Assembly: GCA_013396755.1 (NCBI GenBank)
Contig: VWZF01004937.1
Location: forward strand, 701,571 to 765,570
DNA length: 64,000 bases
Direction of reading: 5' to 3'
Origin: Sclerurus mexicanus
Lineage: Eukaryota > Chordata > Aves > Passeriformes > Furnariidae
Below, one piece after another: positions 23,901 to 36,884 of the stretch. Under the pieces are notes generated by a model. The model made no database searches, was not told where the DNA came from, and saw only the letters and a list, made by a program, of their open reading frames with translations. The position numbers and the translations under genes were made by a program. Within the stretch, counting starts at the first letter, position 1. Each line of letters starts with the position of its first letter.

Positions 23901-26900
23901 CATCTAGGCTTAACACAGGAGCTCATGGGAGTTCTGAGGGAAAGGGAGCAATAGCCAAGATCAAAAGCTGTATCCCTGAACATCAAACAGCTCACTCTTC
24001 AGGTGCTGCAGCAGCAGAACCTATGGAGGGTCTGTTCACTTGGACTCTGAGATCTCAGAGTTATTTTCCAACCTTACCAGTTCTATGAGGGAAACCAGTC
24101 AACAGCAGAGTCAGCTGTGGGGCCAGGCAGAACTTGTGTGCCTGGGAAATGAAACAAGGAAACTGGAGAATCCGTGCTTACATGTTTGGTTAGGAATTCA
24201 CACACAAGAAAGAACATTGACCAGGAGAGGAATCACCAGTAGTTAATAAAATCAGTGAAACACCTGATGCTGGCCAGTACAATGCTTCCCTGAGCTCTGG
24301 TGAACCGAGGGAAGAGCCCAGTGCCACAGGGTAAGAAATGGCTCAGTTTCTACTGACATCTACTGACTGCTCCGTCCAAGGTGCTCGCAGACTGGATCAC
24401 AACCTACATGAAGCAAATCACTTGACACCTTCAAGGAAGGATGTTTTATACAGAAATCCAGCAGTGCAGTGAGAATCAAGGTGCCTGGCTCCCATGGAAA
24501 CTCTTAAAGCAAGAAACTGAGGAGCTAAACGAGCCTCTACTCTCAGCCCATGGCACCAGAGCATCTTCAGGAGCAGCTCCAGTGGCAGGAGTCTTCCTGA
24601 TTGGCTTTTGCTTTGTTATTCCATCTCCAGGCAAGAAGTAAGGGTTTCTTTATCAGTGACTGCATTCAACACCGTGAGTCCCCACTTCATGCCCTCTCCT
24701 TTCTGGATCCCCAAGAGATTCTCCACCAGGCCCTGAGAAATGCCAAGAGTGCCACAGGTTTGCTCCCATTTGTGCTGCCCTTGCCTGGCACTGATGTGCA
24801 GCCAACTCACCCGTGGCCTTTCCCAGTCCCTTGTGCACTCAAGTGAGTTCTCCCCAGGGCAGATGATCTGATGAGTGAGGAGAGATCAGAGCACTGAACC
24901 CTGGCCTCTTCAAGCCTTAGAAACCTTCAAAAGGTTTTTACAAATGCTAAAACCAGAGATGATCACATGGGCAAAGGAGATCAGATAACTGAGTTTGGGA
25001 CCAACAGGCATGCTCCTGAATAATCAGAGGATGTAATGTGAAAGCAGTCAGGAGATTCTTAGATAAAATTATGAGGTATGGAGCTTATTCAGCCAAGTAC
25101 CTTTTTACTAATAATTTTCCCCTATCTTAATTCAGGTTGATAATTTGCAATTACAGTTGTAAAGGGCTCCAAGTGAAAAGCCCTTTTATCAGATGTTTCT
25201 GTTGTTAGTCGACTTTCCAAGAGGGAATCAGATCCAGATGAAGGCACAGAAAAGTCCAAATCAATCAGCCTTCGACAAGAATTGTAGCCCTCCAGCAAAT
25301 CCAAATAAAGCATCTTGATTTAGGAAGACATGAATGCAATTAACTGAGGAATCCACAATAATTTATTTCCCTTTGTAAATATTGTTTATTTCCTTAACAG
25401 GTTACAAAAATGGTGACACACTGAAAACTCAACAACCCTAATCACTGGGCTAACGAGAACTAAGTGATTCCAGGTCCCCCAAAGGGAACTCAGCTACTCT
25501 CAGATACCCATGCACTGATTGTCCCTGTCAGAGAAGTACTGGCTAACATTTGTTAACCCATAAAAACCACTGGCTGAAAGGGGCATTGAAAGGAAAATCC
25601 TTGGCCCTCCGAAGTTTACATTTTCCCTGTGTGAAGCATGCTGGCTCTTTGATTAGCAGCCAAGAGAATGGACTCAACTCCATTCCAAGTCTTAAAAAAT
25701 TGTATGAAACAAAACATTAGTGAAGTGATTTTTCCTTGTTTTAATGTGGTTTTCAACATTAGGTTTATTGTTTTGTGGTTTTCTGCATGGAGAGCATATG
25801 CTTGCAATATGTTTACAATATTCTGGGGGTTTAAAGCTACAGCATAGTAATTTAAAAAAGATAAACCCCTGCAAACTGAGGAATACTCTAATTAAACAAC
25901 AGCTGGTGTTTTCACCCTTTGGAAAAGGTACACTACAGGTAAAACATATTTGGTGTTTCTGGATAGTGAAGTTCTCTCAGACAGAACTATTTCTGACATC
26001 ATATTGTAGAAGTATTCTGGCTTTTTCACCAATTAATGTTCACTGGTCACCTGCTAGAAGGTGCCATCCTTTTAGGTCTCAGTTAATTCAATTAAATATC
26101 CAACTCATTAGCTTTTACAGAACATGGACTGTAGAAGTACTTTCTGGGGTTGAGATGGCTCCATGTGTTTGTCCATCAGTAGTGGGTGATGCTCAGGATA
26201 TCACCCAACCCAGCCCCAAACCCCACACCAAAGTTTCAGGGCAGTAACAAAGGGGAAAACATCAACTGACTGAAGTGCTTTGGGGCACAGACAGAATCAG
26301 CCACTGGCCCACAAGAGAAGGCAGGATGGAGGAGAAGGAAGGAAGGCTGAATAAGAGCTAACAATTCCTAAAATACTGACTCCAGAGGTGAAAGAAGGAG
26401 AACAGCTCCCGGAGGAGCAGTGGCCTGATCTTGGCACAACAGCGTGATGGCACTCATAGGGAGTCTGGGAGACAGACACACAGCAGGAGCAAATCACAGG
26501 TGTCTGCAGGTTGGGTGGTTTTGGGGCAGGCTGAGGTGCCCAAGGCCCGTGTCCATGGGCTGCCAAAGGAGGTGGCTGTGTCAGGGTCGTCCGCTAAAGC
26601 CTGGCACCCAAAGCCAATGGTACAAAGCTGGAATTTGGCTGCAGCCTGCCGGGGGGCACTGCCACCACCAGAGTGCCAGCATAGCCACATCAAAGGGAGG
26701 TGATGCTGTACCCAAACCCATGCAAAGCTGTGCAGTGAGAGCCAACCCTCAGTGCCACGGGAGTGCACAAAGCACAGCAAGAGGGTTCCTCACATCCTAA
26801 GGTCCCCCAAGCTCTGATCTGAAACAAACAGGGGAGAAACTGCTGACATGAGTCTTTGTGCACAGCCACACACCCTTCCCTCACACCTCCCCCAGATAGC

Positions 26901-29900
26901 CTGGCTCCAAGGGCTCGCGTCAGAAGAGGAAAGAAACATTTAATTTTATAATTCCTGCTTAAATGATTCATGAGGTGCTTTAGCAAATTGCAAGAGAACA
27001 CCCTATGAATCAGTCAGTGACAAAAATAAATTGCACTAATCCATAGTAGTAACATGCGCAGAGTGCTAGAGTTTCGGTAGGAATGAGCTCATTTGTTGAG
27101 CTCCCTGCTCAAAGCACATATAGGATGGCTTCGTGCCCTAACATTGTCCCTCAGACAAAGGGCCACTTTCCTGCTGGAAGAGACCAAGGCTTGCACACCA
27201 GCTCTGCGTCTTCCATTCAGACATTGCTGAGTGGCATCCTATCCTTCAGCTGCCTTCTCTCTCATCTTCTTCGTGCCAACACCAATCTCTCACCTACTAA
27301 TTGTGGCCGCCTCACATCACAAACACTGAATTCGTCAGTAGAAATGGGCCGAGGTCCAAACTCCTTCTCCAAAAGGGTGGTCACAGCTACACAGGAAACT
27401 CAGGCACTTGAGGATGAAAAGAACCGAGTCCCTGCCTCTAAAGGTGAGGGTGAGCTCTTCTAACAGCAATGCTGAAGTCCAGAGCAAGACAACCATCAGC
27501 TCTACCCAAACAAGAGATGAACAACAGAGAAACCTGGAACGCGGGGCTCTGTGAGCACTCAGGGATCTGCAGCAAAGTGCTTGAAATGCTTCTTGGGTAG
27601 CATTGCTTTGCTTCATTCCCTTCGTCCCTACAGCTGAGCCCAAAGAGCACTGCAAGGCAAGAACTGCACACACAGCTGTGCCCACGGACACCAGGGAGGC
27701 TGGTCCATCATCCGTGTGTCAAACACTTCCCATCAGTTCCAAGAGGTTAAAAAAATAACCTACCAGTCCATCAGAAAATTGGAAATTACAAAAAAAACAA
27801 AAACCACAAACTCTTTGAACGTTAAAAAAGGTGCAAGAAATCCTGATGCCGAGTTTGGTGCTTTCACCCTTCCTACCCCATTTCCATTTCAATAAGATTT
27901 TCTGTGAAGCAAAACTAGTACCTGTAAGAAATAACACTGGCAGCCTGAATACAAGAGCTGCTTCCAAATGCTCCGAAGCATGACTTGACATCGAACAACT
28001 TGCACCTTTATTTCCAACAGCAGCCTCATTTTAAAGAGCTGCTGGAAAATTTGTGATCAGGTCTATGAAAAATTACAGTAACTCCTATGAGCACATTCCC
28101 AAATGAAAGGATGGTCTCGGGCCAATTCCCCAGCCCTCCTCTGCCCTGACTGCACATTAGGAGTGGGAGAGCCAAGGTGTGTTTCTGCTACATTTTCTGT
28201 CTCTGCTGCAGCTGGATGAGCACAGAATGACCTGAATTTTCCCCCTTCTAGTTTGTTGTGGGGATCATCACAGCCTAATCACATGTAAAAAAAACCCAAA
28301 TCATCCTTTCAGGTATCTAGTTTCTGATGCTCTGGGTATTCTGGGTTACTGCTGCAATAAAATGTGAGTTTAGAGAAGCAGACAACGAAACACAGGAAGG
28401 AATTCATACAACTAAGTGGTCATATAATGCTCTTTTGTGAGGACTAACTTGCAATTTAAACAAAATAGCACTGTTTTATGAACTGCCTGGGACAGTGCAC
28501 CACAAACGGGGATTGGTTCCCCTTTTCCCTGTGTCTCCACAGCATCATGTCTGTGCTGGAGCAGAGCAGGAGGCCAGCTGGGACCTGTGTGCTGCAGCCT
28601 CCACACTGCTCCTCCATCCAGCCATCCAGGCTGGGCTCACCAGCTGCCTCCTAACAGAGATAACATCATTTTGACAACTGAAATTAACACTTCAAGCAAT
28701 AATTCAGATCCACTCACGTTATGAGAATGGAAAATTTGGGGAAACATTCCTCTCTGTACACTTCTTACTCTGTATGGTTCCAGAACTGCTTCCCTCTCAA
28801 AGGTCATGTGTTCCAGGTGACAGCTCCCAGCCTGTTCTTGGTGTCCTGGCAAAACATGGGAGTGCTTGGGATGCAAAGGATACCACCTTCTGCACTACAC
28901 ACGCCCCTCTTGGCTGAGGAAAAACATTTCTCTTGGTAGGACATTTTTTCAGAGGAAAAAAAAGTTCTGTGAAATCCAAGAGAGAAATGTCTCATGATGC
29001 TTTTTGGGAACACAAGCCCTAAATTTGGGGTGAAATCAGACATTGGATTGTTCCTTTATATTTGCATTTTCTTTTGACTGGGTGGACTGTTTTTCCCCTT
29101 TTGCTGGGTAAGAGTTTTTCAGTTGGCCTTTCAAATATTGCTCAGCTTTCAACACTGAAATGCCAAAGCAGAATCCAGCAGTTCTTCAGTAAAACAGTTC
29201 TACCTACAGACACTTACAAACTTGTAACAGCTTCTGAAATGTGTTAAGGTTATATTCTAGATAAAAGCAGCGGCTAAAAGTCTGATCTTTAGACCACTAG
29301 AGGTCCACAGAGCTGTTTCTGCTAAAGCAGCAAAGAACACACAATAGTTTTTATCCCTCTGATCTTGAAAGTTTTGAGTGTCTTGTTTTGAGGGTTGAAC
29401 TTCTCTCCACGCATCTGGTTAGCTGGATTATTGCAGGTCAGGTTTTAAAAAGCCTCTTCCTTTTTTGGGTGTATCATTGGTATAAGCTCAACCATGAACA
29501 AGTTTGCAGCTGACACCTCGGGCAATAAAACTGAGAAAGATAAAGCCAATTGCAAAGTAACCTGCGGATATTACAAAAGCAAACCGAGCCAGATTTCCTT
29601 GGGCATTTGCCGAGCAAAATCTCTTTTCATATGAATGCAAGTTTAGCACTATTTGGTACCAAAATATTCAAGTCTCCAAGATGAAAATGGATGCTAATAT
29701 CCATAAAACATCTAACCCAAGAAAGCCAAAATAACAGCCCCAAGACAAAATGGAATGGAAGCAATCGAGGACCTGCTGCCACTTCACTAAAGAGCCCATT
29801 TTTGTTGTTCTGGCTCTTTTAAAAACTCCACTGTTATTTTAACCAAGCCCTACAGTTTTGCATGGAAGAGATAAGGAGAAAAAGAGATGTGGAGGGGGAG

Positions 29901-32900
29901 AAGAGCTTTTCCCAAAAGGATAGTTCAAGGCAAAGCCACACTCAGAAGAGAAACTCTATACAACAGTGGGCATTTAGAGGTTGTCAAAGGTTTTCCCAAA
30001 ACACATCCTTCACTATTATTATGGACACTGCTGAGGAAAATCTCAGGAGTCAAACCCACAGGACTGATGCCATGGGGCTGTCCCTGCATTTCTCTGTTTG
30101 GCAGTGTGTTTGCAGGAGAGGATTCCCCTGTTATCAGAGATCCTCCCCATTCTGTGTCCTTCCCACCTGCAGCATCTCCACACTGCCTGAGCTGTCCCAG
30201 CGGGTTGCTGTGAATGGGATTACACAGGGCCACAAATCACATGCCTTGACTCCAGGTGCAGAGTAAACAGCAGGAGCAGATAAACTCCTCTGAAACAAAG
30301 ATCTTGTTGTCAGGCAGACAGCAATGGAGAAAGCAGCACGAAAAATGAGAACCTGTCTGCATGAAGAATGTTCCCATTCTCTGTTAAAATGAAGACAAGC
30401 ATGACAGTCCATCCATCATCTGTAATGCTATTATATCAAAGACAAACTAGAGCTAATATGTGAGCCCATGCCCAGCTTGTTAAATGGAGCAAGGAAGATT
30501 AAACAGGTTTAATTTGGATGGCATTGGGCAAAAGGGAAGGAAGACAGAGGCACACACATAAACACAGATCTCTTCTTACTCTGCCCGCTGGTGCCCTTCT
30601 GTCACAGACCCTTCAGACTCTAATTCCTTCTTCTTACTGAAATCTTATCATCCACTTACTCATATCCTGCCCACAGAATAGCTGTATTTAGAGTCAAAAA
30701 CACTCAGAAAAGCTCTTCTGCACTCACAAAGCATCTCTCAGGTACCAGGAGAGTTAATTCTCTCCCTCTTCACCTTCAGGAAGAGACCAGGTTATTTTCT
30801 GCAGCTGCAGAGGTTACAAAGCCACCACAGGCAATGTGTTAGTCTTTTATGTCTCCAGCAGCTTTTCAGCCACCATTATAATTAGAGGGAAGATAGTACA
30901 GTTTGTCTTCAAACATATGTTTCCACAGGTAAGTTTTTACTGTTGTTCTGAAGCTCAGAAGCTGTAACTCCTGGTGACATGTTCTGCAGGGTTTTAAAAA
31001 ATCAGCAATATTTGCCTGCCAAAGCAAAGATCATAGAGTGTCCTGGAGCATGAGAACTGAAAAGAAAACAACATAAATAAAGAAAATATCTGATCCCTTG
31101 CAGCCTTCCCACACATAACTTTACAAGATGGAAGTGAAAAGCAGTGCTTACTGTACGATCTGACTAAAATAGGAATATTTTTCATTGTCCAGCTGAGAAA
31201 CTCAAATGGCAGCAAACAAAATCAATGGCGAAAACACAATTGTTAAAAACCAAGGCTCCTCCCTATGTTACAAAATAACCTTGGGTTATTAAAAGCAGAG
31301 ATTTCAAGTTTTTTGTTTTCAATACAAAGTTTCTGCCACCATCCTTTTAAAAAGGCAAAAATGCTCTTCTGCTACCAGAAGAGCAAAGCCCCAGCTCGAT
31401 AAAGCTGCTCCTTCTAAGGCAGAGGTTAACAACAACATCTGAGATGTGGTAATCGGACAACCAAAAAACCTGGCTTAGTACACGGAGGATAAATGGCAGG
31501 AAACTGGAGGGAGAATTGTTTTAGCCAAAACTGGATGACTGAAGACCAAAAATACTACCGTAAATAATTCACAAAGGAACACAGCCAGGGTATAACTATG
31601 TAAAGGCTTAGATCTTTTGCAGGATAATAAATTTAATGGAGCTGCCTGATAGCAGGAACAGCACAGATCACTAATTGCATGTGTTTGCTGAGCACTGAAA
31701 CATAAGCATATGGTTGGAAGGGTGGTCTGAGGAGCACAGCAAAGGTCTCCGTTTCTATTCCCAACTCTAAGACCAATATCTTTGGCAGACCACTATCAAA
31801 GTCCCTTAATTTATCTGTCTTACTCATTGTAAAGACAGACACACGTTCTTCACCTGGCTGCCTGGGATGTGAGCAGGCTCAGGGTTTGGAGAAGCTTTGA
31901 GAGCAATAAAACACCAGAAATTTTCAATATAATTTAGTTCTATTTAATCAAAATTAAGATGAAAAAGAGAAAGGCAAAAAAACATGCTGATTCAAGGATC
32001 TAGGCCTCTTGACAAACCTCAAAACACAAATCATGCAATAAAACTCAGCTGCTCAGGCAGCTGAACTCCCAGCAATTAAATCAACCAGCCAGACAACACA
32101 AAAACACCCCTGTGCTCCCCAGAGGCTCCCACTCCTCCTGCCCAGAGCCTGAAACGATGGATCTCTCCTGGACTGTGCCAAGAACAATTAAGATAATGCT
32201 ACTCCATATCAAGGTACAGAATAAATCCTGACATTAAGGGCCTGAGAATGCACTCTGCCAGCAAACCGTTTAAAAGCGACATGGCCTTCAGTATATCCCA
32301 GCTAATCCACCTGAAAGCTCAGAGCTGCATCCACTGCACACAGCCCTGCAGAGCTTCCCCTCCAGGGGCTGCAGCAGCACAACACTCAGCTTTGGTCAAG
32401 ATGCCAAATCCCAGGGGCACAAAGTCTCCAGAATCTCAGTTTAATGGGGTGCAATTTTGATTTTAAACTGTTTTATGTTCAAGGTTGATTTGAGAATCAC
32501 CAAATCAAAGAAAGTTTGGAGGAAGCTTCCCCCTACTTTTTTCTTGTCTTTGTTATACCATATTGGGACTTTCCAGTATAAAATCTATGGCAGGTCCAAT
32601 TGTGAGGAAGGATTTTAGGGCGAAGAGGAGGGAAAGAAAAGATAGAAGAGAGTTATATCTGATCGCTCAGCCTAGAAATTATTGTGTCTGCACAGCCTTG
32701 TTTCAAACCTAATTACTATAAAAGCTTTAGGGAATGTTATTTTCAAAATGAAATCTTCTCTGTCAAAACTTTCATTAATAAGTTCTATTTCTTAGTAGGG
32801 TATCATTTTACACAGAGTGCCCAGAGATCTTGCAATGCGGAGCAGATTCTTTTTAGATGAAGTACAGTATATTGCTTTAGGAGCGTGGTAACTTAACATT

Positions 32901-34364
32901 TTACTTATGTTTTTGAACCAGGAAGGTTCTCAAACTCTGCACACACATATCTCAGAAATTACTTCTCTTAGGCAAACTTACCAACAGCTTTTGTTGCTGC
33001 TGTGAATGCACAAGAGGAGACAGAGAAACAGGAGTTCACAGAGTAACAGGAGGAGAAAACATAAGTAGAAAAGAGAGGGGGGAAAGGGAAAAAACCAAAC
33101 ATTTACCATATAGAAGATCACACCATCACTACACAAAAACTTTTATGGCCACACATTCCTGGGAGCATTAACAAATCCCAAAATGTCTCCCTTTTCTCCC
33201 CTCAAACCAGCCTGTAATGCCATGAAAGGATTGGGGCACCCACCCCAACAGCAGCCCCACGCACTACACAGCACGCAGGGGCAGTGATCAGTCAGACCTG
33301 CCTTGCTAACGAGACCAGAGAAGGGTGTGAGTTTCCAAAACAATTCCAAATTGCCAATATTTGGTTGGTTGGGCAATAGAAGAATGTCCATCAGGTGACA
33401 CAAACGTAAGTGGTGGAAATGGGGCCACAATCAAGTTGCATTTTTGGGTTGTGTCCTAGTCCAGGGTAGTTTCCTTCACGTGCTGCAGATCCAACAGCAG
33501 CAGAGCATATGAAAGGCTGGGGCAGAAAACTCTCAGTTGCAGCAGTCAAGTTGTGGAATAAACATCCAGAGGATAGGGTGGAAATCAGGAGCATGAGGAT
33601 TTAGACACAGGACAGAGCCTTTTATCAAACCAATACTTCTAGAGTTTCTTAAAGAATTTCAGCCATGATCAGAATAGGAGAGGTACTTTATTACCTTAAA
33701 TACAAAATCAGTGGCTGGGCATTGCTCTGAAACTCAGTGCACACGGGGTTTATGCACAAATCATAGTGATTTCTAGCTATAATACACCTACATCCAGGAA
33801 AAAGGCTGGAACCCACCATGCCCTCGAAGCCTTGCAGAATTGTGGACGCCTCTTTATCCCAAGGCAAGGAGCACATTTATGCACACCTGGCCCAGTGAAT
33901 GAAACATTCACATCCAAAAAATGAGTCCATTTTTGCCTCAATTTGGAAGGTCTTCCTTATGATTCCACAAAATTGCCCTCCAGTATATCTTGGAGTACAG
34001 AGCAGGCAGGTTTGCTTTGGATCAAGAAGCTGATCTCTGTCCCAAGGGCACCAAACTGTGCAGTAGTTGCTATGGCACTGCAAGTATTTTTGTTTGTTAA
34101 ACAGTAGATTAAATAGTCGCATAAAATGATTAGACTGCACATTGGATCATTCCCTGGGAAGGCTTATGTTACAAACTGACTTTCTGAGGAAATTATTTAA
34201 GCTTTTCACTTTAAAAGTAATGGGTTTTGTATCTTAGGCTGGTGTGTTTAAGGGACTCTACTCCTTACTGCAATTTAAACTTATTTGTGCAAGCAGGTAA
34301 TGTTTTTAGACACTTTTACACCTATTAAAAATGTTGTTGCAACTGCTGGCTGTCTGCAGTAATA
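20961..34364. other. Non-coding, inferred COL26A1 intron
   Basis: No recognisable exon, RNA gene or clear transposon is visible. Two of the longest chance open frames lie here: 219 codons on minus at 21268-21927 in a GC-richer stretch, and 167 codons on plus at 25744-26247 in AT-rich sequence. Neither shows a known domain or sensible splice context. A segment near 22858-22910 loosely resembles the CR1 3' region but is too degraded to call. Confidence 0.5.
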
Positions 34365-34370
34365 GCTCCT
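34365..34370. repeat. Left target-site duplication of the solo LTR (GCTCCT)
   Basis: The hexamer immediately precedes the TGT start of the LTR and is repeated exactly after its ACA end. Confidence 0.75.
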
Positions 34371-34804
34371 TGTGGTGGTTTGACTCCCCGATAAATGCTT
34401 AGTGTCCAGCAAAACTGTTTCAAGGCCTTTCTCCCCCCACACTTTTCACCTTCCAGAGGAAGGGAAAAGAAAATCAGCTAGGAATTTACGACTAGAGATA
34501 ACAACCGAAAGAGGAGCTTTGATTAATACCACGGGCAAAGCAGAACTTAGAATAATGCTTAATTTATTACTAACAAACTAAAACTAAAAATAAGAAATAG
34601 AAACAGGTTAGAAAACACTTTTACACCACCACCCCTTGGTCTGTCCATGCCCCCCTTCTTCCCCTGATGGTGTTGGGGTCGGGGAGTGGAAGGTTTACAG
34701 TCAGTTGTTGTTGGGTCAGCCATTCGCAGATGTAAGTCCAAGACTTAAGCACCAGTTCTATTTCAGGGGGCTTTCCTGTGGGCTGCAAAGGGGACAGCTC
34801 GCTT

Positions 34805-34827
34805 CACCACAGTCATCACCACAGTCA
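34805..34827. repeat. Internal 12-bp tandem repeat within the LTR
   Basis: The word 'caccacagtca' occurs at 34805-34815 and again at 34817-34827. Short internal repeats like this are common in the U3 part of LTRs, where they can carry factor-binding sites. No role is shown here. Confidence 0.7.
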
Positions 34828-35513
34828 CAGGGGAATTATAACTCTGAGTCCTTCCCTTGTGTTCCGTGGGGTCCCCGCCACGAGAAAGCGATCCTCTGCT
34901 CTCTCGTGGGTCATTCCATGGGGTGCAGTCTCTCATGAAAAAACTGGCTGTACCTGCTTAGGCGTGGGCTTCTCCCTCTGTGGGTCTCGGCCGCAAAACC
35001 TTGCAAGACTCCACTCTANTGTATGGTCAGGGCTTGGACTACAATCCTCTCACAAGGGGGATGGATGTCCTGCCTTGGGTCATAACATGCTGCAGAAGTT
35101 AAAGATTAAGTGTAAGTCTGCATTACCAGACAGAACAACAGATTCCCTTAAAAGGCCAAGTGCACAGACACTGCCTCCAAGACCAGCTTGGTCGGTTACA
35201 AGAGTTACTGGGGGGATAAGAAAACTTTTGCATAATTTATTTACCTGCCTTGGCATCTGTACCACAGTCCGTTCAGTAGGTCCAGGCACTATGATGAAAG
35301 AGATCCAAAACCAATCATAAGTAGTAGATGGTTGATGAATGAGCCTTGGACTAATTGCTCAGCAACAGATGGTGACCAAGCCTAAGGCAGCACGACCATG
35401 TATGACAAGCACACAACTGAAGAATCTGTCCCTCTGGCTCACACTATCCAAGAAGTCCTACTTTTCTCAAGAGCCTGTCCCAGGTTCCAGCCTAGATGGC
35501 AGAGCAGTGCCAG

Positions 35514-35519
35514 AATAAA
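35514..35519 (+). terminator. Candidate LTR polyadenylation signal AATAAA
   Basis: The hexamer lies 67 nt before the right LTR end, a typical R-U5 distance if the LTR is plus-oriented. A competing AATAAA on the minus strand at 34563-34568 leaves the orientation open. Confidence 0.45.
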
Positions 35520-35586
35520 ATTAAGGTGTTGTATCTTATGCGGCTGAGCAGTGAAAAGCACCCAACTAACTTGTGAAGCCAGAACA

Positions 35587-35592
35587 GCTCCT
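35587..35592. repeat. Right target-site duplication of the solo LTR (GCTCCT)
   Basis: This is an exact copy of the left hexamer directly after the terminal ACA. A chance match of the hexamer plus a preceding CA within a few hundred bases is unlikely. Confidence 0.75.
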
Positions 35593-36730
35593 TTCCTCCT
35601 GATGGCTTTCACCAGAACAGAGCTTTGGAAAACGCAGAGGATGAGAGTTAAAGACCCAACCCTGACAGTAAAAGTGAATCATACAGACAGATATCAACAG
35701 AGATAATTCTAGTTGCTGAACAATGATGCCTGATTTCAGAGAACTCCATTTAAAACAAAAAATTCTGTAAAGAAAGGTCCAAGTAAGCAAAATAATATTA
35801 ACATTAAGCAAGCACAGCTGTAGATATCAGATAAGAGCAGTTCTGAGGATAATATTTGGCATATATTGCACTGCTTCATCTGTTTTTCCCGTACCCCCAT
35901 AAATGATGACAGAACTCTTCTCTGCAAGAGTTCCCACAACCCAAGGCATTGATCACTGGAGCTTCCAAAAGAAAGGCATGAGGAGCCAATAGTGGCTCCA
36001 AAGAAAACAAAATATGTACCAAACTCGCAAGGAAGAAATCGTAAAATTCCCATCAGAAATGCCAGTAGGACTGAAGCAGATCAGCTGCAGACAGACCTGC
36101 AAAGTTTACTGCTGAGTTCCCTTCCAGAGCACGGGTGGGACAGAGCAGACACAGAGCAGCTGAAATTACAGCCCAAACCCTCTGTCCTCGGGCAGGAGGG
36201 GACACAGCAGCCCGTGCCTTTAGCACGGCAGCAAATGCCAATCAAAGTGCCCCTCGAGGAGAACCCAAAGCTTTCTGCCTGGCTGTGCACACCCGGGGGC
36301 CGTTCAAAGCCACAGCCCTGCTGTAGCTCTGCCAGGGTCCTCCGGGGCTGGTGCTTGGGAGGAACCTCGAGCTGCCGTGTCCTTGGGATGAACACCATCC
36401 TGCTCACACTCCATACTGCCTGTACAGCCTCTCCTGGGAGCTGGGCTGTTCCACAGGGCCACATGAGTGTGAAAAACAAACTGCAGAATGGGAACACCCA
36501 TGTTCAGAGAGGAGCCTGAAAACAAACGCTCTAAATTGGTTCAACACACAGAGTTACACGGCATCTTCACCTCCCATAGAGAAAGGGCCATCATGAAAGT
36601 CTTGGCACTGGATTTATAAAGTTTGCTTCACAATTAAGTTTCCTTTGAGGAAACTAACGTTTTGTTTTTGTGTTTTGGGGTTTTTTTTATCCTTACATTC
36701 TCTATCTGGGATAAGCAACTGGTTGTAACA

Positions 36731-36785
36731 CTGTCATTTTATGGATGAAGAAACAGACAACAAAGATGAAAGTCAACATTTCCTG
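36731..36785 (+). repeat. Possible MIR core remnant
   Basis: The words 'gtcattttatggatgaagaa' then 'acagacaacaaagatgaaag' resemble the MIR core 'cattttacagatgaggaaactgaggc'. Only one box matches, so confidence is low. Confidence 0.3.
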
Positions 36786-36842
36786 GTGTGGAAAAAGAAA
36801 CTGGGGACTGCAGACTTTGGGTGTCCTAACTTGGGATGTCTG

Positions 36843-36884
36843 AGCAGCAGCAGCAGCAGGGGGGTGGTGGTTGTTTGTTTGTTT
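36843..36884. repeat. Compound simple repeat (CAG)5, G6, (GTTT)3
   Basis: Five CAG units at 36845-36859 run straight into six G residues (36859-36864), then a GTGGTGG stretch, then three GTTT units ending at 36884. The CAG tract is short and non-coding here. It may vary in length between individuals. Confidence 0.85.

Larger units (their letters stand above)
34371..35586. mobile_element. Solo LTR of an endogenous retrovirus (songbird-type), about 1.2 kb
   Basis: The segment opens TGTGGTGGTTTGACTC and closes CCAGAACA, giving canonical TGT...ACA LTR ends, and it is flanked on both sides by the hexamer GCTCCT. Several internal stretches are words I recognise from abundant songbird LTRs, for example 'tacgactagagataacaacc' near 34487, 'gggtcattccatggggtgca' near 34907 and 'caagggggatggatgtcctg' near 35054. 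Two AATAAA signals exist: 35514-35519 on plus, 67 nt before the right end, and 34563-34568 on minus, 192 nt before the left end. The first fits a plus-oriented LTR slightly better, but strand is unsettled. No gag, pol or env coding adjoins it, so it is a recombined solo LTR. A 180-codon open frame inside it is non-functional as far as I can see. A 6-bp duplication would suit an ERVK-like integrase, and 5 bp an ERVL-like one. Confidence 0.85.

Noticed and set aside
34778..35320. 180-codon plus-strand open frame
   Set aside because: It lies wholly inside the solo LTR and spans the N. It is not a retroviral gene and has no domain.
35992..36519. 175-codon plus-strand frame with an overlapping 138-codon minus frame
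   Set aside because: Both strands are open together in a GC-rich stretch, and neither translation resembles a protein family. This is a composition effect.
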